Part shown: piece after piece, positions 33,487-41,433 of the stretch
Layout: each line of letters opens with the position of its first letter
Numbering within the stretch: position 1 is the stretch's first letter
Source: Planococcus ruber
GTDB taxonomy: Bacteria > Bacillota > Bacilli > Bacillales_A > Planococcaceae
NCBI RefSeq assembly: GCF_022819085.1
Contig: NZ_JALHAG010000001.1
Location: 951,395 to 1,015,394 of the forward strand
Length of the DNA: 64,000 bases
Direction: 5' to 3'
The notes under the pieces: generated by a model
The model's database searches: none
The model's input: the letters and a program-made list of their open reading frames with translations, nothing else
Told to the model about the DNA's origin: nothing
Made by a program: the position numbers and the translations under genes

Positions 33487-34185
33487 AAAGAACTTCTCTT
33501 CTTCCTTTTCTTCGAGGCTTGTCAATTTCTTGGCAAGCTCCCGTCCGAATAAAGGAGAGGACTGAGGGTCGCGCCCTGTGAGAATCTGTTCGCTTCCCCA
33601 AACCACATACTCTTTTTCATCGGAGCCATCCGAATAATCAGCGATTTTTCTCATTTCGTCTTCAAGGCTGAACGGCAGCAGCCCGTCCACTTCTTTTGGC
33701 TCCATTTTGTTCGGATAGCCTGTTACTTTCAATCCGTCCAAAATTCCTTTACCGTTTTTCAGCTTCGTATAGACAAGCGGCGCGGGGCCATGGCACACAG
33801 CCGACACGATGCCGCCTGTCTCGTAAATGATGTTGATGACGGCCTGCAAGTCTTCATCGTGTGCAAGGTCAAACATGGCTCCGTGGCCGCCGACAATGAA
33901 AATCGCATCATAATCGCTTGCTTTCACATCTACAATTGGCGTCGTTTTATCCGCTATTCCGCGTTCGTAAAGTTCTTTATATCTGCCGTCAGGGTCGTAT
34001 TCTTTGCTGAGGCTCAGCGGATCGACCACCGGTTTCCCGCCTTTGGGAGAAGCCAGTCCGACAATATGGCCTTCTTTTTCCAGTTCTAATACAGGTGCGA
34101 ATAATTCTTCGGCCCACCAGCCGGTAACATAGTTATGTTCTTCATTGACATGTCCATTCGACAGGACTGCTAATACTTTTGCCAT
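33481..34185 (-). CDS. DJ-1/PfpI-family protein, Hsp31-like
   Basis: This 234-residue protein belongs to the DJ-1/PfpI glutamine-amidotransferase-like fold. The nucleophile elbow is Cys131-His132 (AVCHGPAPLVY), with Glu in the conserved early position and the GGHGAMFDLAHD segment typical of Hsp31-type glyoxalase III/chaperones. It may detoxify methylglyoxal or protect proteins under stress. GGAGGAAAACAG precedes the ATG. A good sigma-B promoter is upstream. The small membrane protein gene follows 57 bp downstream. Confidence 0.87.
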   Translation of the reverse strand: MAKVLAVLSNGHVNEEHNYVTGWWAEELFAPVLELEKEGHIVGLASPKGGKPVVDPLSLSKEYDPDGRYKELYERGIADKTTPIVDVKASDYDAIFIVGGHGAMFDLAHDEDLQAVINIIYETGGIVSAVCHGPAPLVYTKLKNGKGILDGLKVTGYPNKMEPKEVDGLLPFSLEDEMRKIADYSDGSDEKEYVVWGSEQILTGRDPQSSPLFGRELAKKLTSLEEKEEEKFFD

Positions 34186-34223
34186 TCTGTTTTCCTCCTC
34201 AGAGAATCTAATCTAGTTGTCAT

Positions 34224-34248
34224 TTACCCTTTCGCAGGAAGCTGAAAC
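34224..34248 (-). promoter_or_regulatory. Sigma-B promoter of the DJ-1/PfpI gene
   Basis: On the minus strand GTTTCA (34243-34248), a 13-bp spacer and GGGTAA (34224-34229) match the general-stress promoter. The start codon lies about 40 bases downstream. Confidence 0.7.
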
Positions 34249-34390
34249 GTTCGGCGGAGTTTCGGCGCTTGCCAGATTTCTTCGGTGAGGGATCAAAAAT
34301 CAAAATCGTTGACTCCCGACAAAAAAACCAGTACGTTTGATTTGTTATCTAATTATTTGGAAAAATATAAACAGGAAAGAGGATGAGAAA

Positions 34391-34810
34391 ATGTCAGCAT
34401 TATTCACTACATCGGTCACAGCAGTCGGAGGAAGATCAGGAAGAGTGGTATCTGAAGACAATATCATCGATATGCAGCTTGTTTCACCCAAAGAATTAGG
34501 CGGTCCGGGCGGAGAAGGGACCAACCCTGAGCAGCTTTTTGCAGCCGGGTATTCCGCTTGCTTCGACGGTGCTTTAAATCTGGTTATCCGGAAACAAAGA
34601 GCAGACGTTTCAAGCACGTCGGTTAAAGCAGACGTCCACTTTTTAAAAGATGAATCGGACGGCGGCTATAAAATTGCCGTAACCCTAAACGTAACCGTTG
34701 AGGGAGTGGACCAGGAGAAAGCGCAGGAATTGGTGGAAGCCGCTCACCAAGTATGCCCTTATTCAAAAGCCACAAGAGGAAATATTGATGTCGAATTAAA
34801 AGTGAATTAA
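34391..34810 (+). CDS. ohr: Organic hydroperoxide resistance protein
   Basis: This 139-residue Ohr peroxidase reduces organic and lipid hydroperoxides, using lipoylated proteins as donor. The redox pair is Cys57 (AAGYSACFDGAL) and Cys122 (AAHQVCPYSKATRGNI), with the catalytic Arg in the early part (GGRSGRV). GAAAGAGGATGAG precedes the ATG. No ohrR gene is adjacent, and I see no clear OhrR box in the 205-bp gap from the divergent DJ-1 gene. It stands alone and is ended by a terminator. Confidence 0.92.
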   Translation: MSALFTTSVTAVGGRSGRVVSEDNIIDMQLVSPKELGGPGGEGTNPEQLFAAGYSACFDGALNLVIRKQRADVSSTSVKADVHFLKDESDGGYKIAVTLNVTVEGVDQEKAQELVEAAHQVCPYSKATRGNIDVELKVN

Positions 34811-34821
34811 ATCATAGCAGA

Positions 34822-34863
34822 AAAAGCCGTTTGGAGATTTCAACATCTCCAAACGGCTTTTTG
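34822..34863 (+). terminator. Terminator after ohr
   Basis: A long stem (AAAAAGCCGTTTGGAGAT with ATCTCCAAACGGCTTTTT) lies just after the stop codon. Confidence 0.9.
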
Positions 34864-34927
34864 TTTGCATAAATCATAAGTAAGGGTACAACTTTTCAAA
34901 TGAAAATTTAACAATAGACAGGATATG

Positions 34928-34952
34928 GTTTTAATAAAGAAGTGGAGGGTAT
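34928..34952 (+). promoter_or_regulatory. Sigma-B promoter of the catalase operon
   Basis: GTTTTA (34928-34933), a 13-bp spacer and GGGTAT (34947-34952) are a near-perfect general-stress promoter, about 40 bases upstream of the first start codon. A weaker copy (GTTTGC-N15-GGGTAC) lies at 34863-34889. Confidence 0.75.
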
Positions 34953-34992
34953 TCACGTAATGTGCATTCAATTCAGGAGAGGAGGAAAAAAG

Positions 34993-35244
34993 ATGGAGAA
35001 GGATCAGCGAGAACATGAAAAGAAAATGAAAGACATGGAACATGAAAAAAGAGAATCCGGAAACAACAGATATGCTGCAGAGGAAGAAGAGAAAAACTCC
35101 ATCACTGAAAGAGGGCAGCCAGAACAAAATCCTACAGACCAAAACAGCAGTGGAAAAGCAAGCAATGATTCAGTTAATGCCGGAGGCAACGATTCGGATT
35201 ATGATGGCGGACATCCAACTGATGTTTCCCCAGAGAAACGGTGA
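34993..35244 (+). CDS. Small charged hydrophilic protein, unknown
   Basis: This 83-residue, strongly hydrophilic and probably unstructured protein is rich in Glu, Lys, Asp, Asn and Gly (DQREHEKKMKDMEHEKRE, then GNDSDYDGGHPTDVSPEK). GAGGAGG lies before the ATG at 34993. It is the first gene after a sigma-B promoter and is followed 64 bp later by the manganese catalase gene, apparently on one transcript. Its composition recalls stress-protective hydrophilins, but no family is recognised. Confidence 0.7.
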   Translation: MEKDQREHEKKMKDMEHEKRESGNNRYAAEEEEKNSITERGQPEQNPTDQNSSGKASNDSVNAGGNDSDYDGGHPTDVSPEKR

Positions 35245-35308
35245 AAACCGCAGAAACTCCATCTACATCAACTTCAACTAAACCAAACTATACAGGAGGT
35301 TTTTATTC

Positions 35309-36133
35309 ATGTTCTTTCACACAGGCGAACTTCAATACCATTCAAAACCGGACTCTCCAGATCCGGTATTTGCTAAAAAAGTTCAAGAATTGATTGGCGG
35401 GCAATTCGGAGAAATGTCCGTAGCGATGCAATACTTATTCCAAGGGTGGAGCACGAGAGGCAATGAAAAATACCGTGACCTCTTAATGGATACTGGTACG
35501 CAAGAGTTAGGGCACATCGAATTGCTGGCTACAATGGTAGCCCGTCTACTCGAAGGTGCGCCCGTGTACGAACAGGAAAAAGCTGCAAAAGACCCAATCA
35601 TTGGTGCAATCATGGGTGGGATGAACCCGCAGCATGCAATCGTTCACGGTTTAGGAGCGTCTCCTAAAGACAGCAACGGGGTTCCGTGGAATGCCGGCTA
35701 TATCGTAGCGAGCGGCAACTTATTGGCAGATTTCCGTGCCAACGTCAATGCAGAGTCTCAAGGACGTCTGCAAGTTGCGAGACTTTATAGCATGACCGAT
35801 GACCGCGGTGTAAAAGATCTGTTTTCATTCCTAATCGCCCGCGATACAATGCACCAAAACCAATGGTTAGCAGCCATTAAAGATTTGGAAGCCAAAGAAG
35901 GGCCAATCGTTCCGTCTACCATTCCACCTGAATGGGAAGCAACTGAATTCTCACATATTCTTTATACAAATCCAGAAACAAGTACAGCTTCACAATTGCC
36001 ATGGGCAAGTGGGCCGGCACCAGACGGCCATCCAATTACTGTAGAAAAACCGGCGCCATTAAGTGGACGCCCTATCTTGAAACCGGCTCCTCCAGAAGCG
36101 CATAATACGCTTCCGGCCGAAGACATGAAATAA
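35309..36133 (+). CDS. Manganese catalase
   Basis: This 274-residue ferritin-fold catalase decomposes hydrogen peroxide at a dimanganese site. Ligands are visible: Glu35 (GGQFGEMSVAMQYL), Glu66 and His69 (TQELGHIELLA), Glu149 and His182 (IARDTMHQNQW). It resembles YdbD/CotJC proteins, and the Bacillus YdbD gene is also under sigma-B. CAGGAGG precedes the ATG. It shares a sigma-B transcript with the charged small protein. The proline-rich C-terminal tail (about 235-274) is typical of the family. Confidence 0.93.
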   Translation: MFFHTGELQYHSKPDSPDPVFAKKVQELIGGQFGEMSVAMQYLFQGWSTRGNEKYRDLLMDTGTQELGHIELLATMVARLLEGAPVYEQEKAAKDPIIGAIMGGMNPQHAIVHGLGASPKDSNGVPWNAGYIVASGNLLADFRANVNAESQGRLQVARLYSMTDDRGVKDLFSFLIARDTMHQNQWLAAIKDLEAKEGPIVPSTIPPEWEATEFSHILYTNPETSTASQLPWASGPAPDGHPITVEKPAPLSGRPILKPAPPEAHNTLPAEDMK

Positions 36134-36137
36134 TAGC

Positions 36138-36177
36138 AAAAAGAACAGGCCCTTATCAAAAGGGCCTGTTCTTTTTT
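36138..36177 (+). terminator. Terminator after the manganese catalase gene
   Basis: The stem AAAAAGAACAGGCCCTT against AAAGGGCCTGTTCTTTTT is followed by T residues that can also pair with the next inverted repeat. Confidence 0.88.
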
Positions 36178-36215
36178 GGGGGAGGCAGGTGTGTTCTTTA
36201 CGCCTCCCCCAAAAA
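36172..36215. repeat. 15-bp inverted repeat interlocking two terminators
   Basis: TTTTTTGGGGGAGGC (36172-36186) and GCCTCCCCCAAAAAA (36201-36215) are perfect complements. The left arm contains the T run of the catalase terminator and the right arm the A run of the next minus-strand terminator, so the three hairpins cannot all form at once. Confidence 0.7.
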
Positions 36216-36250
36216 AGCTGCCGAACGATATGTTTCAGCAGCTTTTTTCT
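36208..36250 (-). terminator. Terminator of the DUF2512 gene
   Basis: The stem AAAAAAGCTGC with GCAGCTTTTTT lies just beyond the stop codon of the minus-strand gene. Confidence 0.8.
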
Positions 36251-36252
36251 AA

Positions 36253-36648
36253 TTAAGATTGTCTTGGTTCATCATGGGTAGTCGTATGGGAAGTTTCTTT
36301 ATGCTCCCATAACCGTTTGGTCAGATAGATATGGAAGAACCATTCGCCTATAGCAATAATAATGGCAGAAAAGATAGCTGGCATAATCAGCGAAGATTCC
36401 AAAATTTCAATCCAGACCATCCCGAGCAGCCAGACTAGCAAGAATGCAAGCACCCAATCACCTGCTGTTGCCACCTTGTTCGAAGTTTTTGGATAAATTA
36501 CCAAATCTCCAATAAAGCCAACAATCGTGACCACGAGGCTTATCAAGAAAATATCCATCAATTCAATTCCATAGACAATGCCGAGTATCACAAACAACAC
36601 GGCGAAGACCATTGCGAATTTCATCAGGATTGCTTCAATGGATCTCAA
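36253..36648 (-). CDS. DUF2512 (YndM-like) membrane protein
   Basis: This 131-residue protein has four membrane segments (about 8-27, 29-48, 63-80 and 85-106) and a hydrophilic His/Thr-rich tail (HKETSHTTTHDEPRQS). The pattern and size fit the DUF2512/YndM family, found in Bacillales and often stress-linked. It begins at a TTG eight bases after GAGGAGG. It follows the SDR gene in the same direction but is separated from it by a terminator. No function is established. Confidence 0.8.
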   Translation of the reverse strand: MRSIEAILMKFAMVFAVLFVILGIVYGIELMDIFLISLVVTIVGFIGDLVIYPKTSNKVATAGDWVLAFLLVWLLGMVWIEILESSLIMPAIFSAIIIAIGEWFFHIYLTKRLWEHKETSHTTTHDEPRQS

Positions 36649-36689
36649 TTCTGTCGCCTCCTCATCTCAATAAATGGAATTTTTATCCA

Positions 36690-36724
36690 AACAAAAACCC
36701 GGTCTTTCGTGAAGTCCGGGTTTA
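36690..36724 (-). terminator. Terminator of the SDR gene
   Basis: The stem AAACCCGG/CCGGGTTT, followed on the minus strand by TTTTTGTTT, lies nine bases beyond the stop codon. Confidence 0.82.
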
Positions 36725-36732
36725 AGTGAAAG

Positions 36733-37608
36733 TTAAGAAGAAATAAAATCTCCGCCGTTGACATGGATTGCTTGCCCTGTAACGTAAGTGGAATCTTTTG
36801 AAGCGAAGTAGACGTATGCCGGAGCTACTTCGGACGGTTGCCCTCTGCGTTCCATCGGCGTATCGCCTCCGTGCTCACCTACTTTTCCAGCATCGAAAGA
36901 AGCGGGAATCAATGGTGTCCAAATTGGGCCGGGTGCTACAGAATTTACCCGGATTCCTTTATCGCTTAAGCTTTGCGACAATGAGCGGGTGAAAGTCGTA
37001 ATGGCGCCTTTAGTCGCTGAATAATCGATCAGTTCGGATGAACCGCGATAGGCTGTCACCGAAGATGTATTGATGATCGAATCCCCTTTCTGCATATGGG
37101 GGATCGCTGCTTGGCTTAAATAGAACATACTGAAAATATTTGTTGTAAACGTCTCCATCAATTGATCAGGGGAGATGTTCAAGAAATCATCTTGCGGAAA
37201 TTGCTTGCCGGCATTATTGACTAAAACATTCAACTGGCCAAATTCCGAAATGACATCGACAACTAATTGATTGCAGTTTTCGACGTCCGATACGTCAGTC
37301 GCTGATTTAAAAGCTTTTACGCCATAAGATTCGATTTCTTTTACTGTTTTTTCCGCATCTTCGTGTTCATCCAGATAAGCAATCGCCACATTGGCGCCTT
37401 CTTTTGCAAAGGCAATAGCGACCGCTCGCCCAATTCCGCTGTCGCCTCCGGTAATCAATGCTACTTTTCCTTCCAGTTTGCCGGCGCCTTTATAGTCTTT
37501 GTCATCATAAATGGGTTCAGGAGACATGTCTTTTTCAAAGCCAGGCTGTCTTCCTTGTTCTTGAGGGTCTACTTGTTCATCGATTTTTTCAAATTTATCT
37601 TCTGCCAT
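36733..37608 (-). CDS. Short-chain dehydrogenase, general-stress YdaD/YhdF type
   Basis: This 291-residue classical SDR has a 45-residue hydrophilic N-terminal extension typical of the YdaD/YhdF stress group. The cofactor motif TGGDSGIGRAVAIAFA, NNAGKQ, the catalytic Ser in NTSSVTAYRG and YSATKGAI (Tyr and Lys) are intact, and PGPIWTPLIP follows. It probably reduces aldehydes or ketones with NADP. AAGGAGG precedes the ATG. A near-consensus sigma-B promoter lies 36-61 bases upstream. Bacillus YdaD is likewise sigma-B-dependent. Confidence 0.9.
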   Translation of the reverse strand: MAEDKFEKIDEQVDPQEQGRQPGFEKDMSPEPIYDDKDYKGAGKLEGKVALITGGDSGIGRAVAIAFAKEGANVAIAYLDEHEDAEKTVKEIESYGVKAFKSATDVSDVENCNQLVVDVISEFGQLNVLVNNAGKQFPQDDFLNISPDQLMETFTTNIFSMFYLSQAAIPHMQKGDSIINTSSVTAYRGSSELIDYSATKGAITTFTRSLSQSLSDKGIRVNSVAPGPIWTPLIPASFDAGKVGEHGGDTPMERRGQPSEVAPAYVYFASKDSTYVTGQAIHVNGGDFISS

Positions 37609-37644
37609 GTAAAAGTCCTCCTTGAAATATTGTCTAATTTATTC

Positions 37645-37669
37645 ATTCCCTAAATAGATGCGGATAAAC
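37645..37669 (-). promoter_or_regulatory. Sigma-B promoter of the SDR gene
   Basis: On the minus strand GTTTAT (37664-37669), a 13-bp spacer and GGGAAT (37645-37650) match the general-stress consensus at nearly every position. Confidence 0.75.
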
Positions 37670-37705
37670 GCTGAAATTCAAACAAGAGCGGGGAAATCAG
37701 TGCAT

Positions 37706-37735
37706 CAAAAAAGAGCGGCAAAGCCGCTCTTTTAG
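37706..37735 (-). terminator. Terminator of the SOD-like lipoprotein gene
   Basis: An 11-bp stem (AAAAGAGCGGC, loop AAA) ending in T residues on the minus strand overlaps the last codon. Confidence 0.88.
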
Positions 37736-38316
37736 TTTTCTCCGGTGACTACGCCGCATGCGACGCGCTCACTGGATTCTTCTGATTCAAGGACCAGTGA
37801 AGTGCCGCCTTCTTGCAGCAAGGAGTTTTCTTCCTCGGTTTTCAAGGTGAATCCTTCCGCTGTCAATTCTTCTTGTACTGTGCCGTCATCGCCAACATCC
37901 ACGGATGGCAATTCTTCTCCGTATACTTCACCCGCTGTCTCGAAGTCGGGGACTTCGCATTTTCCGGCATTCAGAAATTGCACTTTATGGGTGCCGGTTT
38001 CCAGGTCTGTCAAATCGAGCACGACCGTAACGCCGTTTTCTTCATCAGCTATTTCTGCTGTGCCGATCGAATCGCCGTCCGAGTTCATCAAGTCGACTGT
38101 CACAAACATTAAATCTTCGCTGGAACCTTCGTCCGAATTGTCTTCAGCTTCTTCACCGTTCGGTGGAGTTTCTTCGCCTTCATTTACATTCTCATCTTCA
38201 ACTTCCGTAGCGCCATCTGTTTCGGTGGCCGGTTCCGTTTCTGAGTTATCGTTTCCGCAGGCAGCAAGAAAAAGAAGAAATGCCATTGCAAGCACAAGCA
38301 AGAACCAACGCTTCAT
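37732..38316 (-). CDS. Cu/Zn-SOD-like lipoprotein lacking metal ligands
   Basis: This 194-residue lipoprotein has a signal peptide with lipobox LAAC (Cys20), an acidic linker (about 22-70) and a domain laid out like Cu/Zn superoxide dismutase: AEIADEENGVTVVLDLTDL, then GTHKVQFLNAGKCEVPDF and at the end ERVACGVV. The two disulfide cysteines are kept, but the HxH copper ligands read as QxL and the later zinc/copper histidines are absent. So it probably is not a dismutase. The start at the ATG at 38316 follows AAGGGGTG. The role is unknown. Confidence 0.75.
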   Translation of the reverse strand: MKRWFLLVLAMAFLLFLAACGNDNSETEPATETDGATEVEDENVNEGEETPPNGEEAEDNSDEGSSEDLMFVTVDLMNSDGDSIGTAEIADEENGVTVVLDLTDLETGTHKVQFLNAGKCEVPDFETAGEVYGEELPSVDVGDDGTVQEELTAEGFTLKTEEENSLLQEGGTSLVLESEESSERVACGVVTGEN

Positions 38317-38435
38317 CTGAACACCCCTTATTCGAAATTGGTTTATTCTCTCATTACACATTTTCGTTCGAAAATAAACTCTTTTCGTCGAAAGCGCGCC
38401 TTTTGTAGGAGTAATTTTATCGCTTTGTTAGATCA

Positions 38436-41018
38436 TTAGGGGTGCCTTTTGCGGCCGAAAAGCAGAAATAGGCTGACGGCCAGGGAAAGTACGGATAGAG
38501 CCAACGAAACCTTGAAGAATGGCGGGCGATAACTAAATGACACGCTGTTTTTGCCTTCTTCCAGAGGCACCGCCACAAAAGCATAATTAGCTTTCCGTAC
38601 AGGGACCTCTTTGCCGTTGACTTCAGCGCTCCAGCCTCTTTCATATGGGATTGCGGCCGTTAGATAAGGGGCTTTTTCTTTATTGTCATAAACCATTTCA
38701 ACCGAACTTCCGTCGATGTTCAACTGGCTTAGTCCGGATTCTTTCGTAGTTTGCGTTTTCAGTACCTCATACGGTTCTTCGTAAATTTCAATATTGGTTA
38801 GCGCATAACGGCCTTTTGGAAGCCGCAGGGAAATTTTTTCAGATGCTTCCGTACGGAGGGTCAAATCATCGACAAAGGTTCGATAGATTGAGTCGTTTGC
38901 TTTCCGCGTAGTGGAATAATCGTTAAGTTTCAACGAAAATCCGGTCGAAGCCGCAAAATTTTCGAGATGAAACGAGATGTACAGATCGCCATCTTGGAAG
39001 TCGGAATTCGGCCTGATGAAATCCAATCCGCCTTCATCACCTGTAATTTCCAGAATGCCATTTTCATAATGGGCATCGGCTTCTGCGATTTCAAACTCAT
39101 CCGTTTTCTCTTCAGCTTTCGGCAGTTCACCTTGTCCGCCGGAACCGTCGAGTACGACACCCGTCAACATGGCGTGCTCACGCGCTAATACAGGAGACTC
39201 TTCAAGCTGCTGCTCCTGATAGACGACAGAAGCCGTACGGGCGAAAGGCAGCACAAATGAATTTTCATAAACCGTGTACTGGCCAGAAGAAAAAGCGTCA
39301 GTAAATCCATAAGGGATGTTGTTGTCGTCTTTTGGCAATATGATGTATTTTCCTTGAAGCATGCTGTGGAGATTCGTGCGTTTCCCGAGTGTTGCATAGC
39401 GGCTGACACTTTCCCGGCCCATATCAATTTCCAAATCGTATAAATAGAAGTACAGCAGATTCTTATTGAGAATGCTGGAATAAGCGCTCAATCCACGGAA
39501 GTCCTGGACAATAGGGGTATTGTTTCGGACGCCTTCCATCCATTCAATGCGGTAATTTCCGCTTGCCTCTGATTTATCGATTTGAGCCAGAAGCTCCCTG
39601 ATTTCCGGGTCGTCATATTCGGATCCCGTCAATAATCCTTCGTTCACTTGTCCGATTTTCCCTGTTTCAAGCAATTTTTCGACTTGATAAAGATTGGTAA
39701 AGCCAATGAGGAAAATCAGCAGAAAAGCAATAAAGGCATTTCGAATCCGGACCGTTTTCCATTTGATGATGGAGAAACTGAAAAGCAGACTCATGAAAAG
39801 ACTTATAAGCACAAGGATTGAAGCCGATGATTGCCATTTGAGCATTTCGTCTGTAGAACCTGTATAAATGAACAAAAATACCGTAATCAGTGAAGCGATC
39901 AGGAATTGCCTGACGGTTACATTCGGCAATTCACGCAGTCCGCCAGCAATTGCACCGCCAGCCATTAGGGAAAGAAAATATTCCCACCGGAATTGAGGGG
40001 CTGAAAATCCATTGAATATACTGGCCGCCAAGGGGCTGAAATGCAGAACGACTCCGATGGCTCCAAGAATTGCAAACAAACGGAAGGTCCGGTTTCGATA
40101 AAGGCGGCCCATGAATAGCAGCAAAACAAAAATAGCAGGAAGCACAATATAGCGGCTCGTAAATAGAATATTGTCGGTAAAGTCCATCCAGTCGATTTCC
40201 TGTTCAAAAGCCGGGCGGTGGTTATTCAAAAATGCATAGACGGCAGGGATGAAAGAAACGGCACTGATGCCGAATCCGAGCAGGCCTGCCCACAGGAATG
40301 TCCATAAAGCCTTTAAGCGTTTTGTTTCGCCGGATGTGAGCGGGATGAATAATCTGACCGCGATATAAATCGCCGCCAACAGGAAATTGATATACGAAAA
40401 GTAAAAATTATCGATCATGGAAATTGAAACCGCCAGCAAAAACCAGCCGGGTTTCTGTTCCCGGAAAATCTTCTCGATTCCCAAAATTAATAGAGGCAGC
40501 CAAAGAAAGGCATCGGCAAAAAATTCCCAGTAGACCGTATGGCGGAAATACATTCCTGAGATGCCGTAGACAGAGGCGCCAAGCAAGGCGGGCAGCCAGG
40601 AAATTTTCATATACATAAACAGCCTCGTCGTGATGAACAAAATAAACGTGAGCCGGATGATGCTGATGAAGACAGCGGCATTCGCCCAGAACAGAATATC
40701 CGTAGTTTGGACAATGCCGATTGTTTCAAGCAGAAAAATAAAGAGGACGCTCACCAGAAAGACAATGGATGTCGAGAAATAATAGGAAAGTTCACTAAAT
40801 GTTCCGGCTCCAAGCCCAAAATCAAAAGAATAGAAGAATTCCCCTGACGTATATTGGTCATACAACAACTTTTTAAAAGGAAGCATCTGCGAACTGCCGT
40901 CATCGATGCCGACCATGAAATGGCTGCGTGTCCATTGATATAAAAAGACCGCATGGGCGAGAATGGCTAAAAAAAAGCTGCCGAGCAATAAATACAGATG
41001 GAAGAAGCGATTGCGCAT
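38436..41018 (-). CDS. yfhO: YfhO-family membrane glycosyltransferase
   Basis: This 860-residue protein has 12-13 membrane segments in its N-terminal 440 residues, a large extracellular domain (about 440-820) and a last membrane segment (about 835-855). Early loop acids (MVGIDDGSSQMLPF) resemble the catalytic aspartates of GT-C enzymes. With CsbB and a GtrA-type flippase, YfhO adds GlcNAc to lipoteichoic acid outside the membrane in Bacillus. The gene starts 4 bp after gtrA. It is the last gene of a three-gene operon. Confidence 0.88.
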   Translation of the reverse strand: MRNRFFHLYLLLGSFFLAILAHAVFLYQWTRSHFMVGIDDGSSQMLPFKKLLYDQYTSGEFFYSFDFGLGAGTFSELSYYFSTSIVFLVSVLFIFLLETIGIVQTTDILFWANAAVFISIIRLTFILFITTRLFMYMKISWLPALLGASVYGISGMYFRHTVYWEFFADAFLWLPLLILGIEKIFREQKPGWFLLAVSISMIDNFYFSYINFLLAAIYIAVRLFIPLTSGETKRLKALWTFLWAGLLGFGISAVSFIPAVYAFLNNHRPAFEQEIDWMDFTDNILFTSRYIVLPAIFVLLLFMGRLYRNRTFRLFAILGAIGVVLHFSPLAASIFNGFSAPQFRWEYFLSLMAGGAIAGGLRELPNVTVRQFLIASLITVFLFIYTGSTDEMLKWQSSASILVLISLFMSLLFSFSIIKWKTVRIRNAFIAFLLIFLIGFTNLYQVEKLLETGKIGQVNEGLLTGSEYDDPEIRELLAQIDKSEASGNYRIEWMEGVRNNTPIVQDFRGLSAYSSILNKNLLYFYLYDLEIDMGRESVSRYATLGKRTNLHSMLQGKYIILPKDDNNIPYGFTDAFSSGQYTVYENSFVLPFARTASVVYQEQQLEESPVLAREHAMLTGVVLDGSGGQGELPKAEEKTDEFEIAEADAHYENGILEITGDEGGLDFIRPNSDFQDGDLYISFHLENFAASTGFSLKLNDYSTTRKANDSIYRTFVDDLTLRTEASEKISLRLPKGRYALTNIEIYEEPYEVLKTQTTKESGLSQLNIDGSSVEMVYDNKEKAPYLTAAIPYERGWSAEVNGKEVPVRKANYAFVAVPLEEGKNSVSFSYRPPFFKVSLALSVLSLAVSLFLLFGRKRHP

Positions 41019-41022
41019 AGAT

Positions 41023-41433
41023 TCACCGTCTTTTTGCGAATTTTGGTGCGGCTGTGCCTTTTAAAATTTTGCCGGAAATGACAAAGGTGATGGGCACAGT
41101 GAATAGGACTGCGGCAAACGGAGCGATGTTGCTGTTTATACGCAGCCATTCTACAAAAATAAATATTAAAAAAGTGGATACAGACATATTCACCACTTGG
41201 GTAAGCGGAAAATACAAATATTTTTTCAAGGTAGGTTTGATTTTATAAGTCACATAGCAATTCAAGAAAAATGAAATGTTTAGACTGATAAAAAATCCGA
41301 TCACGTGAGCAGCCAAATAAGGCAAGGAAAACAAGTTATGCAGGATGAGGTAAATGCTGTAATACGTGAGCGTATTGATAACACCGACAACGACAAAGCG
41401 AGTGAATTCGGTATTCAGCTTAGCGAAGTTCAT
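41023..41433 (-). CDS. GtrA-family flippase
   Basis: This roughly 136-residue protein has four membrane segments (TRFVVVGVINTLTYYSIYLIL, YLAAHVIGFFISLNISFFLN, then two more). It matches GtrA/GtcA proteins, which move the undecaprenyl-phosphate-sugar made by a CsbB-type transferase across the membrane. The ATG at 41433 overlaps the end of csbB by 14 bases, and an in-frame ATG at 41442 is an alternative. It stands between csbB and yfhO, which is the expected gene set for teichoic acid glycosylation. Confidence 0.88.
   Translation of the reverse strand: MNFAKLNTEFTRFVVVGVINTLTYYSIYLILHNLFSLPYLAAHVIGFFISLNISFFLNCYVTYKIKPTLKKYLYFPLTQVVNMSVSTFLIFIFVEWLRINSNIAPFAAVLFTVPITFVISGKILKGTAAPKFAKRR

Noticed and set aside
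37745-38320. Long open frame on the plus strand opposite the SOD-like gene
   Set aside because: It is a Ser/Thr-rich antisense shadow caused by the acidic codon content of the lipoprotein gene and has no ribosome binding site.
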